Translations under genes and position numbers: made by a program
The notes under the pieces: generated by a model
The model's input: only the letters and a program-made list of their open reading frames with translations
Databases searched by the model: none
What the model was told of the DNA's origin: nothing
Shown: in pieces, positions 8,980-16,697 of the stretch
Numbering within the stretch: position 1 is the stretch's first letter
Layout: the number at the start of each line of letters is the position of its first letter
Source of the DNA: Mycobacterium sp. KBS0706
GTDB lineage: Bacteria; Pseudomonadota; Alphaproteobacteria; DSM-16000; Inquilinaceae
Reading direction: 5' to 3'
DNA length: 64,000 nucleotides
NCBI RefSeq assembly: GCF_005938675.2
Contig: NZ_VCCH02000044.1
Coordinates: 1-64,000, forward strand

Positions 8980-10875
8980 TCAAATCGACGGATCCGCATC
9001 CTCCCCCGCCCGCTTGGCCGAGCCGGCGAAGCTGGTGATGGCGAAGGATTCCAGCAGGTCGATCGCGGCGTCGCGCGGCATGGCGCCGGTGTCGATCGTC
9101 AGGTCCGGCGTCTCCGGCTCCTCGTAAGGCGCCGAGACGCCGGTGAAGCCCTGGATCTCGCCGCGGCGCGCCTTGGCGTAGAGGCCCTTGGGGTCGCGCT
9201 GCTCGCAGATCGCCAGGTCGGCCTTGACGAAGATCTCGCGGAAGCCGTCGCCAATCACGTCGCCGGCCAAGGCGCGGTGCCAGCGCTCCGGCGAGATCAG
9301 CGCCACGATCGCGATCAGCCCGGCCTCGGCGAACAGCCGCGCCACCTCGGCCGCGCGGCGGACATTCTCGGCCCGGTCCTCGGTCGAGAAGCCGAGATCG
9401 CGGCCCAGGCCGGTGCGCAGCGAATCGCCGTCCAGCACCGTGGCCTGCCAGCCACGGGCGAACAGCCGCGACTCCAGCGCCGTCGCCAAAGTCGACTTGC
9501 CGGCGCCGGACAGGCCGGTCAGCCAGACCACGCCGCCGGCATGGCCGTTGGCCAGGCGCCGGGCCGCGGCATCAACCCGCCGCTCGGTCGGGAACAGCAG
9601 GCGGCTGTCGCCCGTCGCGTCGAGGATGGTGACGCCGCCCACCACGTCGTAGCCATCGACCAGCACGCCGCGACCGGTGCCCGGCAGGTCGGCATGGCGG
9701 TCGAAGGCGATGGCGGTGCGGCCGACCACCTCGATCTCCGCGGTCTCGTTGCGCCGCACCAGCTCGGCCGTCCGGGTCTCCAGCGTGTGCACCTCGACCA
9801 CATGGGCGATGCGCTCCACCGTCACCGTGTGCTCGGCGGCGGCCAGGCGCAGCGTCAGCCGGGCGCCGGGGCGCAGCGGCTCGCGCGCCAGCCAGAACAG
9901 CCGCAGCTTCAGCCGGGTCGAGGTTTCCGGCGCCTGCTCGACCAGGGTCGCGATCTGGCCGCGCTCGACGAAGACCGGCGGGTCGAGCGTCAGCCCGACC
10001 GCCTGACCGGCCTTGGCCGAGGTAATCTCCGCCGCCGGCCAGCTCTCGATCGAGGCGATGCGCGCGACCTTGCCGGAGGGGGCGAAGCGCAGGGTCTGGC
10101 CGACCGCCAGCCCGCCGCTCTCGATCCGGCCGGAGACGATGCGGCGCTCGTCGAATTTGTAGACGTCCTGCACCGGCAGGCGCAGCGGCTGGTCGACTGC
10201 CGACGGCGCCGCCTCCAGCCCGTCCAGCGCCTCGACCAGAGACGGCCCGTCATGCCAGGGCATCAAGGCCGAGCGGGTGGCGATGTTCTCGCCATGCCGC
10301 GCGGCCAGCGGCACCACCACCGCGGGGGTGATGCCGACGCTGCTGAGATAGGCCGAGATCTCGTCGGTCACCGCCTGGAACCGGGCCTGGTCGTACTCCA
10401 CCAGGTCCATTTTATTGATCGCCACCACCACCTGGGTGATGCCGAGCAGGCCGAGGATCAGGGCGTGGCGGCGCGACTGCTCCAGCGTGCCCTCGCGGGC
10501 ATCGACCAGCAGCAGCGCCGCGTCGGCCCCGGCGGCGCCGGAGACCATGTTCTTCAGGAACTCGGCATGGCCCGGCGCGTCGATCAGCACATAGCGCCGG
10601 CGCGGGGTGCGGAACTGCACCTCGGCCGTGTCGATGGTGATGCCCTGGTCGCGCTCCGACTGCAGCGCGTCGATCAGGAACGACCATTCGAACGGCATGC
10701 CGCGCTTCTTGCTCATCGCCTCGACCGCCGTGACGCGTTCGGGGCCGAGCGCGCCGGTGTCGTGCAGCAGGCGGCCGATCAGGGTCGACTTGCCGTGGTC
10801 GACATGGCCGGCGATGACGACGCGCAGGGTGCGGGCCGCGGCCAGCGCGGGGTGCAGGGCGACGATGCCGTCCAT
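8980..10875 (-). CDS. cysNC: Bifunctional sulfate adenylyltransferase large subunit / adenylylsulfate kinase
   Basis: A 631-residue fusion. The start is placed at ATG 10875, one base after the cysD stop; an upstream in-frame start at 10908 lies inside cysD. The N-terminal GTPase domain shows GHVDHGKST, DAPGHAEF and NKMDL. The C-terminal domain from about residue 450 has the kinase P-loop GLSGAGKST. CysN with CysD makes adenylylsulfate (APS) from sulfate and ATP, driven by GTP hydrolysis; the CysC part phosphorylates APS to PAPS. Such fusions are known as CysNC or NodQ. It is the last gene of cysH-cysD-cysNC. Confidence 0.95.
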   Translation of the reverse strand: MDGIVALHPALAAARTLRVVIAGHVDHGKSTLIGRLLHDTGALGPERVTAVEAMSKKRGMPFEWSFLIDALQSERDQGITIDTAEVQFRTPRRRYVLIDAPGHAEFLKNMVSGAAGADAALLLVDAREGTLEQSRRHALILGLLGITQVVVAINKMDLVEYDQARFQAVTDEISAYLSSVGITPAVVVPLAARHGENIATRSALMPWHDGPSLVEALDGLEAAPSAVDQPLRLPVQDVYKFDERRIVSGRIESGGLAVGQTLRFAPSGKVARIASIESWPAAEITSAKAGQAVGLTLDPPVFVERGQIATLVEQAPETSTRLKLRLFWLAREPLRPGARLTLRLAAAEHTVTVERIAHVVEVHTLETRTAELVRRNETAEIEVVGRTAIAFDRHADLPGTGRGVLVDGYDVVGGVTILDATGDSRLLFPTERRVDAAARRLANGHAGGVVWLTGLSGAGKSTLATALESRLFARGWQATVLDGDSLRTGLGRDLGFSTEDRAENVRRAAEVARLFAEAGLIAIVALISPERWHRALAGDVIGDGFREIFVKADLAICEQRDPKGLYAKARRGEIQGFTGVSAPYEEPETPDLTIDTGAMPRDAAIDLLESFAITSFAGSAKRAGEDADPSI

Positions 10876-10876
10876 C

Positions 10877-11671
10877 TTACATGTATCCCGCACTGCGGAG
10901 GCGCTCAAAGCCGTCCTCGGTCTCGTTGTCGATGATGCGGCCGGCGCGCTCGGAGACCTTGGTGGTCTCGAGCTCGGCGATGATCGCCTCGATCGAATCG
11001 GCGTCGCTGGCCACCGGCAGGGTGATGTTCTTCTCGCCCAGCGAGCGGTAACGCAGCCCGTCCCTGGCCAGGTACAGCGGCACGATCGGGATGCCCTCGC
11101 GCTGGGTGTAGCGCCAGACGTCGATCTCGGTCCATTTCAGGATCGGGTGGATCCGGACATGGGTGCCGGGCTCGAACCGGGTCTTGTATTGGCCCCAGAA
11201 CTCGGCCGGCTGGTCGGACACATCCCAGGCGCCCTCGAAGCTGCGCGGGCTGAACACCCGCTCCTTCGCCCGCGTCCCCTGCTCGTCGCGGCGGATGCCG
11301 ACGATGATGCCCTCGAAGCCCTCGCGCTGGATCACCGCCTTCAGCCCCTCGGTCTTGCGCGCCGCCGCCCGGCCGCCGGGCGCCAGGGTCTGGTCCATCA
11401 GCTCCTCCGGCGGGCAGTCCTCGACGATCAGCGGCAGCTTCCACTCGCGCACCAGCCGGTCGCGGAACTCATAGACCTCCGGCAGCTCCATATGGGTCTC
11501 GAGCTGGACCAGCGGGAACGGCACATGGCCGAAGAACGCCTTGCGCAGCAGCCACAGGATCAGGGTGGAGTCCTTGCCGATGGACCACAGCATCGCCAGC
11601 CGATCGATGCGGGCGAAGGCCTCGCGGAGGATGGTGATGCTCTCCGCTTCGAGTTCGTCGAGATGATTCAT
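10877..11671 (-). CDS. cysD: Sulfate adenylyltransferase small subunit
   Basis: A 264-residue PP-loop protein. The nucleotide-binding loop reads MLWSIGKDSTLILWLLRKAF near residues 27-46, where the usual SGGKDS is SIGKDS. The C-terminal part (TEIDVWRYTQREGIPIVPLY, then RYRSLGEKNITLPV) is conserved CysD sequence. With CysN it forms the ATP sulfurylase that activates sulfate. It is somewhat shorter than the enteric protein of about 300 residues but contains the full core. It starts three bases after the cysH stop and ends one base before the cysNC start, so the three form a tight operon. Confidence 0.96.
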   Translation of the reverse strand: MNHLDELEAESITILREAFARIDRLAMLWSIGKDSTLILWLLRKAFFGHVPFPLVQLETHMELPEVYEFRDRLVREWKLPLIVEDCPPEELMDQTLAPGGRAAARKTEGLKAVIQREGFEGIIVGIRRDEQGTRAKERVFSPRSFEGAWDVSDQPAEFWGQYKTRFEPGTHVRIHPILKWTEIDVWRYTQREGIPIVPLYLARDGLRYRSLGEKNITLPVASDADSIEAIIAELETTKVSERAGRIIDNETEDGFERLRSAGYM

Positions 11672-11674
11672 GGC

Positions 11675-12400
11675 CTAAAGGAACGTGACTGGGGAGGGAT
11701 CGGCGGGGCGGTGGATACCGCATTCGGTCTTGTCTTGGCCAGACCAGCGGCCGGAGCGCGGGTCTGCGCCTTGCGCCACCCGCTCGGTACAGGGCATGCA
11801 GCCGATCGACAGGAAGCCGTCGGCCTCCAGCGGATGATGCTGCAGGCCCCGGGCCTCGAATTCCGCGGCGATCCGGTCGGGTGACCAGCCGGCCAGCGGG
11901 TTGATCTTGAAGCGGCCCTCGTCGGCCGCCCATTCGACCGCCGGCAGGTCGGCACGGGTGAGCGCCTGGAAGCGCTTGCGGCCGGTGATCCAGCCGCCGA
12001 AGCCCGACAGGGCCCGTTCCAGCGGCTCCACCTTGCGCAGCGCGCAGCAGGCGTCGGGGTCACGCTGGAACAGCAGCAGATCGGGGTCTCGTCGGGCGAT
12101 TTCGTCGGGGTCGGGCCTGACCGAGCGTACATCCTCGAGTCCGAGCTGCGCGACCAGACGGTCGCGGTAGCGCAGAGTCTCGCCGAAATGTCGCAGCGTG
12201 TCGAGGAAGATGACCGGCACGGCCGGCGCGACCTCGGCGGCCAGGGCCAGCAGCACCGCCGATTCGGTGCCGAAGGACGATACCAGGGCGACCGGCCCGA
12301 GCCGTGGATCCGCCAGCACCTTTTCGATCAGCGCATGCCCGTCCAGCCCGTCGAATTCGGCGGCGATCAGCTCCTGGACAACAGTGGCGGCAGCGGACAT
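11675..12400 (-). CDS. cysH: Assimilatory adenylylsulfate (APS) reductase
   Basis: A 241-residue protein from ATG 12400; a longer frame starts at 12493 but its first 31 residues look like translated promoter. The PP-loop-type segment VALVSSFGTESAVLLALAAE is near the N-terminus. A Cys118-Cys119 pair (DACCALRKVEPL) and Cys201/Cys204 (IGCMPCT) form the CC...CxxC set that marks 4Fe-4S APS reductases; the C-terminal catalytic cysteine is in TECGIH. It reduces APS to sulfite with thioredoxin. The four cysteines argue that APS rather than PAPS is the substrate, despite the APS kinase domain in cysNC. Confidence 0.93.
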   Translation of the reverse strand: MSAAATVVQELIAAEFDGLDGHALIEKVLADPRLGPVALVSSFGTESAVLLALAAEVAPAVPVIFLDTLRHFGETLRYRDRLVAQLGLEDVRSVRPDPDEIARRDPDLLLFQRDPDACCALRKVEPLERALSGFGGWITGRKRFQALTRADLPAVEWAADEGRFKINPLAGWSPDRIAAEFEARGLQHHPLEADGFLSIGCMPCTERVAQGADPRSGRWSGQDKTECGIHRPADPSPVTFL

Positions 12401-12458
12401 AGAGTGCTCATGGTCGGCAAATTTCTCCAGTTTTCCTGTAAAATGGAGCACATTTGCT

Positions 12459-12495
12459 GGTTGACTGTGTGTGAATCCCGAGACTAATGTCAACC
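12459..12495. promoter_or_regulatory. Divergent cysH/cysI promoter region with inverted repeat
   Basis: A perfect seven-base inverted repeat GGTTGAC (12459-12465) and GTCAACC (12489-12495) separated by 23 bases. Each arm contains a -35-like hexamer: TTGACT on plus towards cysI and TTGACA on minus towards cysH, so the two promoters would face and overlap each other. A TAATGT at 12485-12490 is a weak -10 for cysI. The regulator is not identified; a CysB-like protein is one possibility. Confidence 0.5.
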
Positions 12496-12523
12496 ATCAA
12501 TTGTGGATAGAACGCCGCCGCCG

Positions 12524-14242
12524 ATGTCCGCCGAACACCCCGCCGCCCCCGCGGCCCCGCCGAAGCTTTCCGCCGTCGAAGGCGTGAAGGAACAGAGCCG
12601 ATTCCTGCGCGGCGGCATCGCCGCCGACCTCCTCACCCCCGGTCCCTCGGTCACCGAGGAAAGCTATAACCTGCTGAAATTCCATGGCAGTTATGAGCAG
12701 TACGACCGCGACACCGCGACGCCGCGGAAAAAGCAGGGGCTGGAGAAGGAATACCAGTTCATGGTCCGCGCCCGCATCCCGGGCGGGCGGCTGACGGCCG
12801 AGCAGTACCTGGCGCTCGACGCCATCGCCGACAGGTATTCCAACGGAACGCTGCGGATTACCACGCGCCAGGGAATCCAATTCCACGGCGTTCTGAAGGG
12901 AAACCTGAAGGCGACGATCGCCGACATCAACCACTCGATGCTGACCACCATGTCGGCCTGCGGCGACGTGGTGCGCAACGTCATGACCACCCCGGCGCCG
13001 ATCCGCGACGCGGTGCATGCGCGGCTGGAGGCGGATGCCCGTTTCCTGTCGACGCGGCTGCTGCCGAAGAGCCGGGCCTATTACGAGCTGTTCCTCGACG
13101 AGGAGAGCCAGGCGCCGGCCGAATCGGTCGACGAGCCGCTGTACGGCGCCACCTACCTGCCGCGGAAGTTCAAGATCGGCCTCGCCACGCCCGAGGACAA
13201 CTCGATCGACCTGCTGACCCAGGATCTCGGCATCCTCTCGGTGTTCGAGGGCGACCACCTGGTCGGCTACAACCTCAATCTCGGCGGCGGCCAGGGGCTG
13301 ACCCACACCAAGGCCGGCACCCATGCCCGCATGGCGTCGCCGATCGCCTCGGTCGGCCCGGGCGAGCTGCTGCAGGGCGCCGAGGCGGTGATCCGCCTGT
13401 ACCGCGACCACGGCAACCGCACCGACCGCAAGCGCGCCCGGCTGAAATACGTGCTCGACGACATGGGGCTGGACTGGACCCGCAAGGAGCTGGAGCGCCA
13501 GTTCGGCCGGGTCCTGGCCGACCCGCTGCCGCATGCGCCGTTCCAGGTGCCCGACCATCTCGGCTGGCATGAGCAGGGCGACGGCCGCTTCTGGCTCGGC
13601 CTGCCGGTGGCCAGCGGCCGGATCGAGGACGGCCCGAAGGTGCGGCTGCGCACCGCGCTGCGCGCCCTGTTCGAGAACTGGGCCAAGCCGGCGGTGCTGA
13701 CGCCGCAGCAGGACATCCTGATCGCCGACATCGCGCCTTCGGAGCGCGACGAAATCGAGGCCCATCTGCGCGCCCACGGCGTGGTCTTCGCCGAGGACCT
13801 GACCGCCGTCCGCCGCTGGACCCTGGCCTGCCCGGCCCTGCCGACCTGCGGCCTGGCCCTGTCCGAGGCCGAGCGCATCCGCGAGCCGCTGGTCGATTCG
13901 ATCGAGGTCGCGCTGCGCAAGCACGGGCTGATCGAGGAGCGGATCAGCATCCGCATCACCGGCTGCCCGAATGGCTGCGCCCGCCCCTATGCCGGCGACA
14001 TCGGCCTGGTCGGCCGCACCCCCGGCACCTTCGCCCTGTTCGTCGGCGGCGATTTCGAAGGCACCCGGCTGAACGCCAAGCTGACCGAGAAGGTGCCGGA
14101 GGCGGCGATCGCCGACACGCTGGACCCGCTGCTCGGCGCCTTCGCGCAGGAGCGGCTGCCGGGCGAGGGCTTCGGCGACTGGTGCCACCGCCAGGGCATG
14201 GACAAGCTGGCCACGCTGCTGCCCGGCGGGAAGGCGCTCTGA
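12524..14242 (+). CDS. cysI: Sulfite reductase hemoprotein subunit
   Basis: About 572 residues from ATG 12524; a GTG at 12503 would add seven residues and neither start has a clear SD. Sulfite reductase half-repeats are visible: FRARIPGGRLTAEQ-like FMVRARIPGGRLTAEQYLAL, then TTRQGIQFHGV. The 4Fe-4S/siroheme cysteines are in ACPALPTCGLA (about residue 436) and GCPNGCARP (about residue 480), the C-x5-C and C-x3-C pattern. It reduces sulfite to sulfide in cysteine synthesis. No flavoprotein cysJ is in the window, so the electron donor may be ferredoxin or encoded elsewhere. The stop codon overlaps the next gene. Confidence 0.93.
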   Translation: MSAEHPAAPAAPPKLSAVEGVKEQSRFLRGGIAADLLTPGPSVTEESYNLLKFHGSYEQYDRDTATPRKKQGLEKEYQFMVRARIPGGRLTAEQYLALDAIADRYSNGTLRITTRQGIQFHGVLKGNLKATIADINHSMLTTMSACGDVVRNVMTTPAPIRDAVHARLEADARFLSTRLLPKSRAYYELFLDEESQAPAESVDEPLYGATYLPRKFKIGLATPEDNSIDLLTQDLGILSVFEGDHLVGYNLNLGGGQGLTHTKAGTHARMASPIASVGPGELLQGAEAVIRLYRDHGNRTDRKRARLKYVLDDMGLDWTRKELERQFGRVLADPLPHAPFQVPDHLGWHEQGDGRFWLGLPVASGRIEDGPKVRLRTALRALFENWAKPAVLTPQQDILIADIAPSERDEIEAHLRAHGVVFAEDLTAVRRWTLACPALPTCGLALSEAERIREPLVDSIEVALRKHGLIEERISIRITGCPNGCARPYAGDIGLVGRTPGTFALFVGGDFEGTRLNAKLTEKVPEAAIADTLDPLLGAFAQERLPGEGFGDWCHRQGMDKLATLLPGGKAL

Positions 14243-14811
14243 TGCTGCCGATCGCGCTGTGCCCAGAGGCCGTGCCGGTCGCCCTGGTCGGCATCGGCGA
14301 CAAGACGGTGCATCGCCTGGCCCAGCTGGACGAGGCCGGCTTCACCGTTACCGTATTCTCCGACGCGCCGTCGCCGGATCTCGTGCTCGCCGCCGGCGAC
14401 CGGCTGCGGCGCCGCCTGCCCGGCGCGGCCGATCTCGGCGCCCAGCGTCTGCTGCTGGTGGCCGACCTGGACGAGGGCCGCGCAGCCGACCTCGCCCTGC
14501 TGGCCCGCCGCCTGGGCCTGCTCGTGAACGTCGAGGACCGCACGGCGCTGTGCGACTTCCACCTGCCGGCGATCGTCCGCCGCGGCGACCTGGTGGTGGC
14601 GATCTCGACCGGCGGCCAGAGCCCGCGCCTGGCCGGCCGGCTGCGCCGCGCCGCCGAGCGTCTGATCCACCGCGACTGGGGCGCCCGCCTGGCCCGGCTC
14701 GGCCTGCTGCGCTCCGAGCTGCGCGCCCAGGGCAAAGGCCCGGCCGAGATTTCCCACGCGGTCGACGCCATGATCGACGGCGAAGGCTGGCTCGGCCGGC
14801 CGGGAGCTTGA
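14242..14811 (+). CDS. Precorrin-2 dehydrogenase / siroheme ferrochelatase domain protein (CysG N-terminal part)
   Basis: A 189-residue protein from ATG 14242 in a TGATG overlap with cysI. The sequence has a Rossmann start (VALVGIGDKTVHRLAQLDEA, unusual in lacking the full glycine triplet) and the CysG/Met8 signature NVEDRTALCDFHLPAIVRRG followed by DLVVAISTGGQSPRLAGRL. In the family it oxidises precorrin-2 to sirohydrochlorin and may insert iron, providing siroheme for CysI. The uroporphyrinogen methyltransferase half of CysG is missing here and must be elsewhere. Coupling to cysI makes biological sense because cysI needs siroheme. Confidence 0.85.
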   Translation: MLPIALCPEAVPVALVGIGDKTVHRLAQLDEAGFTVTVFSDAPSPDLVLAAGDRLRRRLPGAADLGAQRLLLVADLDEGRAADLALLARRLGLLVNVEDRTALCDFHLPAIVRRGDLVVAISTGGQSPRLAGRLRRAAERLIHRDWGARLARLGLLRSELRAQGKGPAEISHAVDAMIDGEGWLGRPGA

Positions 14812-14869
14812 GCGGTCAGACGGTGCGCTTCGCTGCATTCGCGGCGACGATCTTTCGTCCCGGTCGGCC

Positions 14870-15334
14870 TCAGGCTTTGTCGAGCGGGAAGCCCCTGAAC
14901 GGCTTGATCTCCTTCAGCACGAACATCGTCTGCATCTCCTTGATCCCGGGCAGGCGGCGCACCACCGCCATGGCGAAGTCGGCATAGCTGTCGAGGTCGG
15001 GGGCGACGACCTGCAGCAAAAAATCCGAATCGCCGGCGATGCTGTAGCAGGCGACCACCTCCGGCAGCTGCCGGACGCTCTCCGAGAACTCCTCCGCCTC
15101 CGCCTCGCTGTGGCTGTCGATCCTGACCCGGATGAAGGCGAGCACGCCGAGGCCGATCCGCCGCCGGTCCAGCAGCGCCGCATAGCCCTGGATGACGCCG
15201 TCCTCCTCCAGCTGGCGGACCCGGCGCCAGCAGGGCGAGGTCGACAGCCCGACCTCGGCTGACAGCGCCTGGTTGGTCAGCCGGCTGTCCTGCTGCAGGG
15301 CGGCCAGGATGCGGAGATCGACCGGTTCGAGCAT
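14870..15334 (-). CDS. Lrp/AsnC-family transcriptional regulator
   Basis: A 154-residue regulator. The N-terminal helix-turn-helix is in RLTNQALSAEVGLSTSPCWR followed by RVRQLEEDGVIQGYAA. The C-terminal RAM ligand-binding domain follows, with VVACYSIAGDSDFLLQVVAP. Members bind amino acids and form octamers around DNA. It is divergent from a DUF2000 gene with a 128-base gap carrying several dyads, so it may control itself and that neighbour. The substrate cannot be read from the sequence. Length and domain order are standard for the family. Confidence 0.93.
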   Translation of the reverse strand: MLEPVDLRILAALQQDSRLTNQALSAEVGLSTSPCWRRVRQLEEDGVIQGYAALLDRRRIGLGVLAFIRVRIDSHSEAEAEEFSESVRQLPEVVACYSIAGDSDFLLQVVAPDLDSYADFAMAVVRRLPGIKEMQTMFVLKEIKPFRGFPLDKA

Positions 15335-15360
15335 GATCTACCTTGTGGAAAATGATTCTG

Positions 15361-15437
15361 GGTAGACCCTACCAAAGATCTTCGCAGACGGCGCAAGGAT
15401 AGGCAGGATCGACCAGCCGGCCGGCGGTATCCTGCCT
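15361..15437. promoter_or_regulatory. Inverted repeats between lrp-type regulator and DUF2000 gene
   Basis: Two dyads lie in the divergent gap: GGTAG-ACC-CTACC at 15361-15373, 27 bases upstream of the regulator start, and AGGCAGGAT (15401-15409) paired with ATCCTGCCT (15429-15437). A TCTACC at 15338-15343 also mirrors GGTAGA at 15361. They are candidate sites for the Lrp-type regulator, which usually controls its own promoter; this is inference. Confidence 0.4.
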
Positions 15438-15462
15438 GCAGACAGCATCCGCGAAAGCCGCC

Positions 15463-15885
15463 ATGACTCAAGATCTCCGCCTCGCCATCGTCGTGAACCC
15501 CGACCTGCCGCTCGGGCTGATCGCCAACACCGCCGGCGCCATCGCCATCGGCCTCGGGGCCCGGCTGCCGGCCCTGGCGGCGCGGCAGCTGACCGACCGC
15601 CACGACCGCACCATCGACATCAGCTCGAACCAGCCGGTGCCGGTGCTGCAGGCCGATGCGGAGGCGATCCGCGCGCTGCTGCTGAAGGCGCTGGCCCGGC
15701 CGGACGAGAGCGAGCGGGCGGTCGTCCCCTTCCCGGCCTTCGCCCGGTCGCTGCACGCCTATGCCGACTACGAGGCCGCCTTCCCCGGCCGCGACCTGGG
15801 CGAGGAGGCGATCGACGGGCTGGGCCTCGCCGGTCCGGCGAAATGGGTGAAGTCGCTGACCGGCTCGCTCAAGCTGCTGCGCTAG
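15463..15885 (+). CDS. DUF2000 family protein
   Basis: A 140-residue protein. The opening LRLAIVVNPDLPLGLIANTA then GAIAIGLGARLP and, in the middle, SSNQPVPVLQAD are the pattern of DUF2000, a family with a fold related to type 2 peptidyl-tRNA hydrolases. Its biochemical function is unknown to me. It is transcribed divergently from the Lrp-type regulator, a common pairing for this family, which suggests the regulator controls it. It ends one base before the stop of the convergent GFA gene. There is no signal peptide, so it is cytoplasmic. Confidence 0.8.
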   Translation: MTQDLRLAIVVNPDLPLGLIANTAGAIAIGLGARLPALAARQLTDRHDRTIDISSNQPVPVLQADAEAIRALLLKALARPDESERAVVPFPAFARSLHAYADYEAAFPGRDLGEEAIDGLGLAGPAKWVKSLTGSLKLLR

Positions 15886-15886
15886 C

Positions 15887-16315
15887 CTACTCCGGATCCT
15901 CCGGCCAGCGCCGGGCGTGCTCGGGGATGATCACGCCGGGCAAGGCCCGGCTGGTCCAGATATGGACGGCGTCGCCGAGGTCCAGCGGCGCGTCGAGCGA
16001 GCCGCCCTTGATGCAGACCTCGTCCTCCCGGTCCTTGTCGCCGTCCCAGAGGCGGGACCCACAGTCCGGGCAGAAGGAGGAGACGATCGTCCACCCGGAT
16101 TTCGTTGGCCGCGACCAGCGGCTGGGCGTGCCGCCGAGCAGGCGGAGGTCGGCGCTGCGGAAGAACGCCGAGATCCCGAAGGCCGAGGCCGACTGCTTCC
16201 GGCATTCGCGGCAGTGGCAGACATACAGGCCGAGCGGCGGGCCGGTGAGCTCGTAGCGGACCTGGCCGCATTGGCAGCCGCCGGTGCGGGATAGTCCGGC
16301 CGTTGAGGCGCTCAT
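15887..16315 (-). CDS. GFA (CENP-V/glutathione-dependent formaldehyde-activating enzyme-like) zinc protein
   Basis: A 142-residue protein with the cysteine pattern of the GFA/Mss4-like fold: GGCQCGQVRYE at the N-terminus, CHCRECRKQ in the middle and FCPDCGSRLWDGD near residue 90. These cysteines bind structural and catalytic-site zinc. The family is named after a glutathione-dependent formaldehyde-activating enzyme, but most members have unknown substrates. An AGGAGG ribosome site lies just before ATG 16315. It is convergent with the DUF2000 gene, and their stop codons almost touch. I make no specific substrate claim. Confidence 0.88.
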   Translation of the reverse strand: MSASTAGLSRTGGCQCGQVRYELTGPPLGLYVCHCRECRKQSASAFGISAFFRSADLRLLGGTPSRWSRPTKSGWTIVSSFCPDCGSRLWDGDKDREDEVCIKGGSLDAPLDLGDAVHIWTSRALPGVIIPEHARRWPEDPE

Positions 16316-16471
16316 GGCTCATCCTCCTGAAGCGGCGACAAAGGCAGGCCCGCCATGATGCCTGCCTTCTCGGCCACGCGAAAATCGATCTTGGACCTGT
16401 GTGACGCCGGTGACAGCGATCCCCCGCCCGACCAGGGCAGCTTGAGGATCAGCATCCAAGGGAGATCCGAG

Positions 16472-16690
16472 ATGACCATGATCGTTTCACCCCGCGAGTC
16501 CCGGGCACCGACCATCCGGCCGGCAATCTGGACGATGACCGGCGGCATCGCCTGGGTCCGGCATCGGCTGCGGATCCGGCGGGACGCGGCGAAGCTGCTG
16601 GCGCTCAGCGACCACCTGCTCGCCGATATGGGCATCCGCCGTGATCAGGTCAGGCACGCCGTGCACGACGGCTACCGCACCCCGCAGTGA
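16472..16690 (+). CDS. DUF1127 domain small protein
   Basis: A 72-residue protein from ATG 16472 with an AAGGGAG site upstream; a longer frame from 16355 reads through non-conserved sequence. The C-terminal half (VRHRLRIRRDAAKLLALSDH followed by LLADMGIRRDQV) is the DUF1127 motif, rich in arginine and ending in the DIGI/DMGIRR pattern. DUF1127 proteins in Rhizobiales and relatives have been tied to phosphate and carbon metabolism through RNA contacts. This copy has an N-terminal extension of about 25 residues. It is convergent with the DUF5054 gene. Confidence 0.85.
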   Translation: MTMIVSPRESRAPTIRPAIWTMTGGIAWVRHRLRIRRDAAKLLALSDHLLADMGIRRDQVRHAVHDGYRTPQ

Positions 16691-16697
16691 CAGAGCC

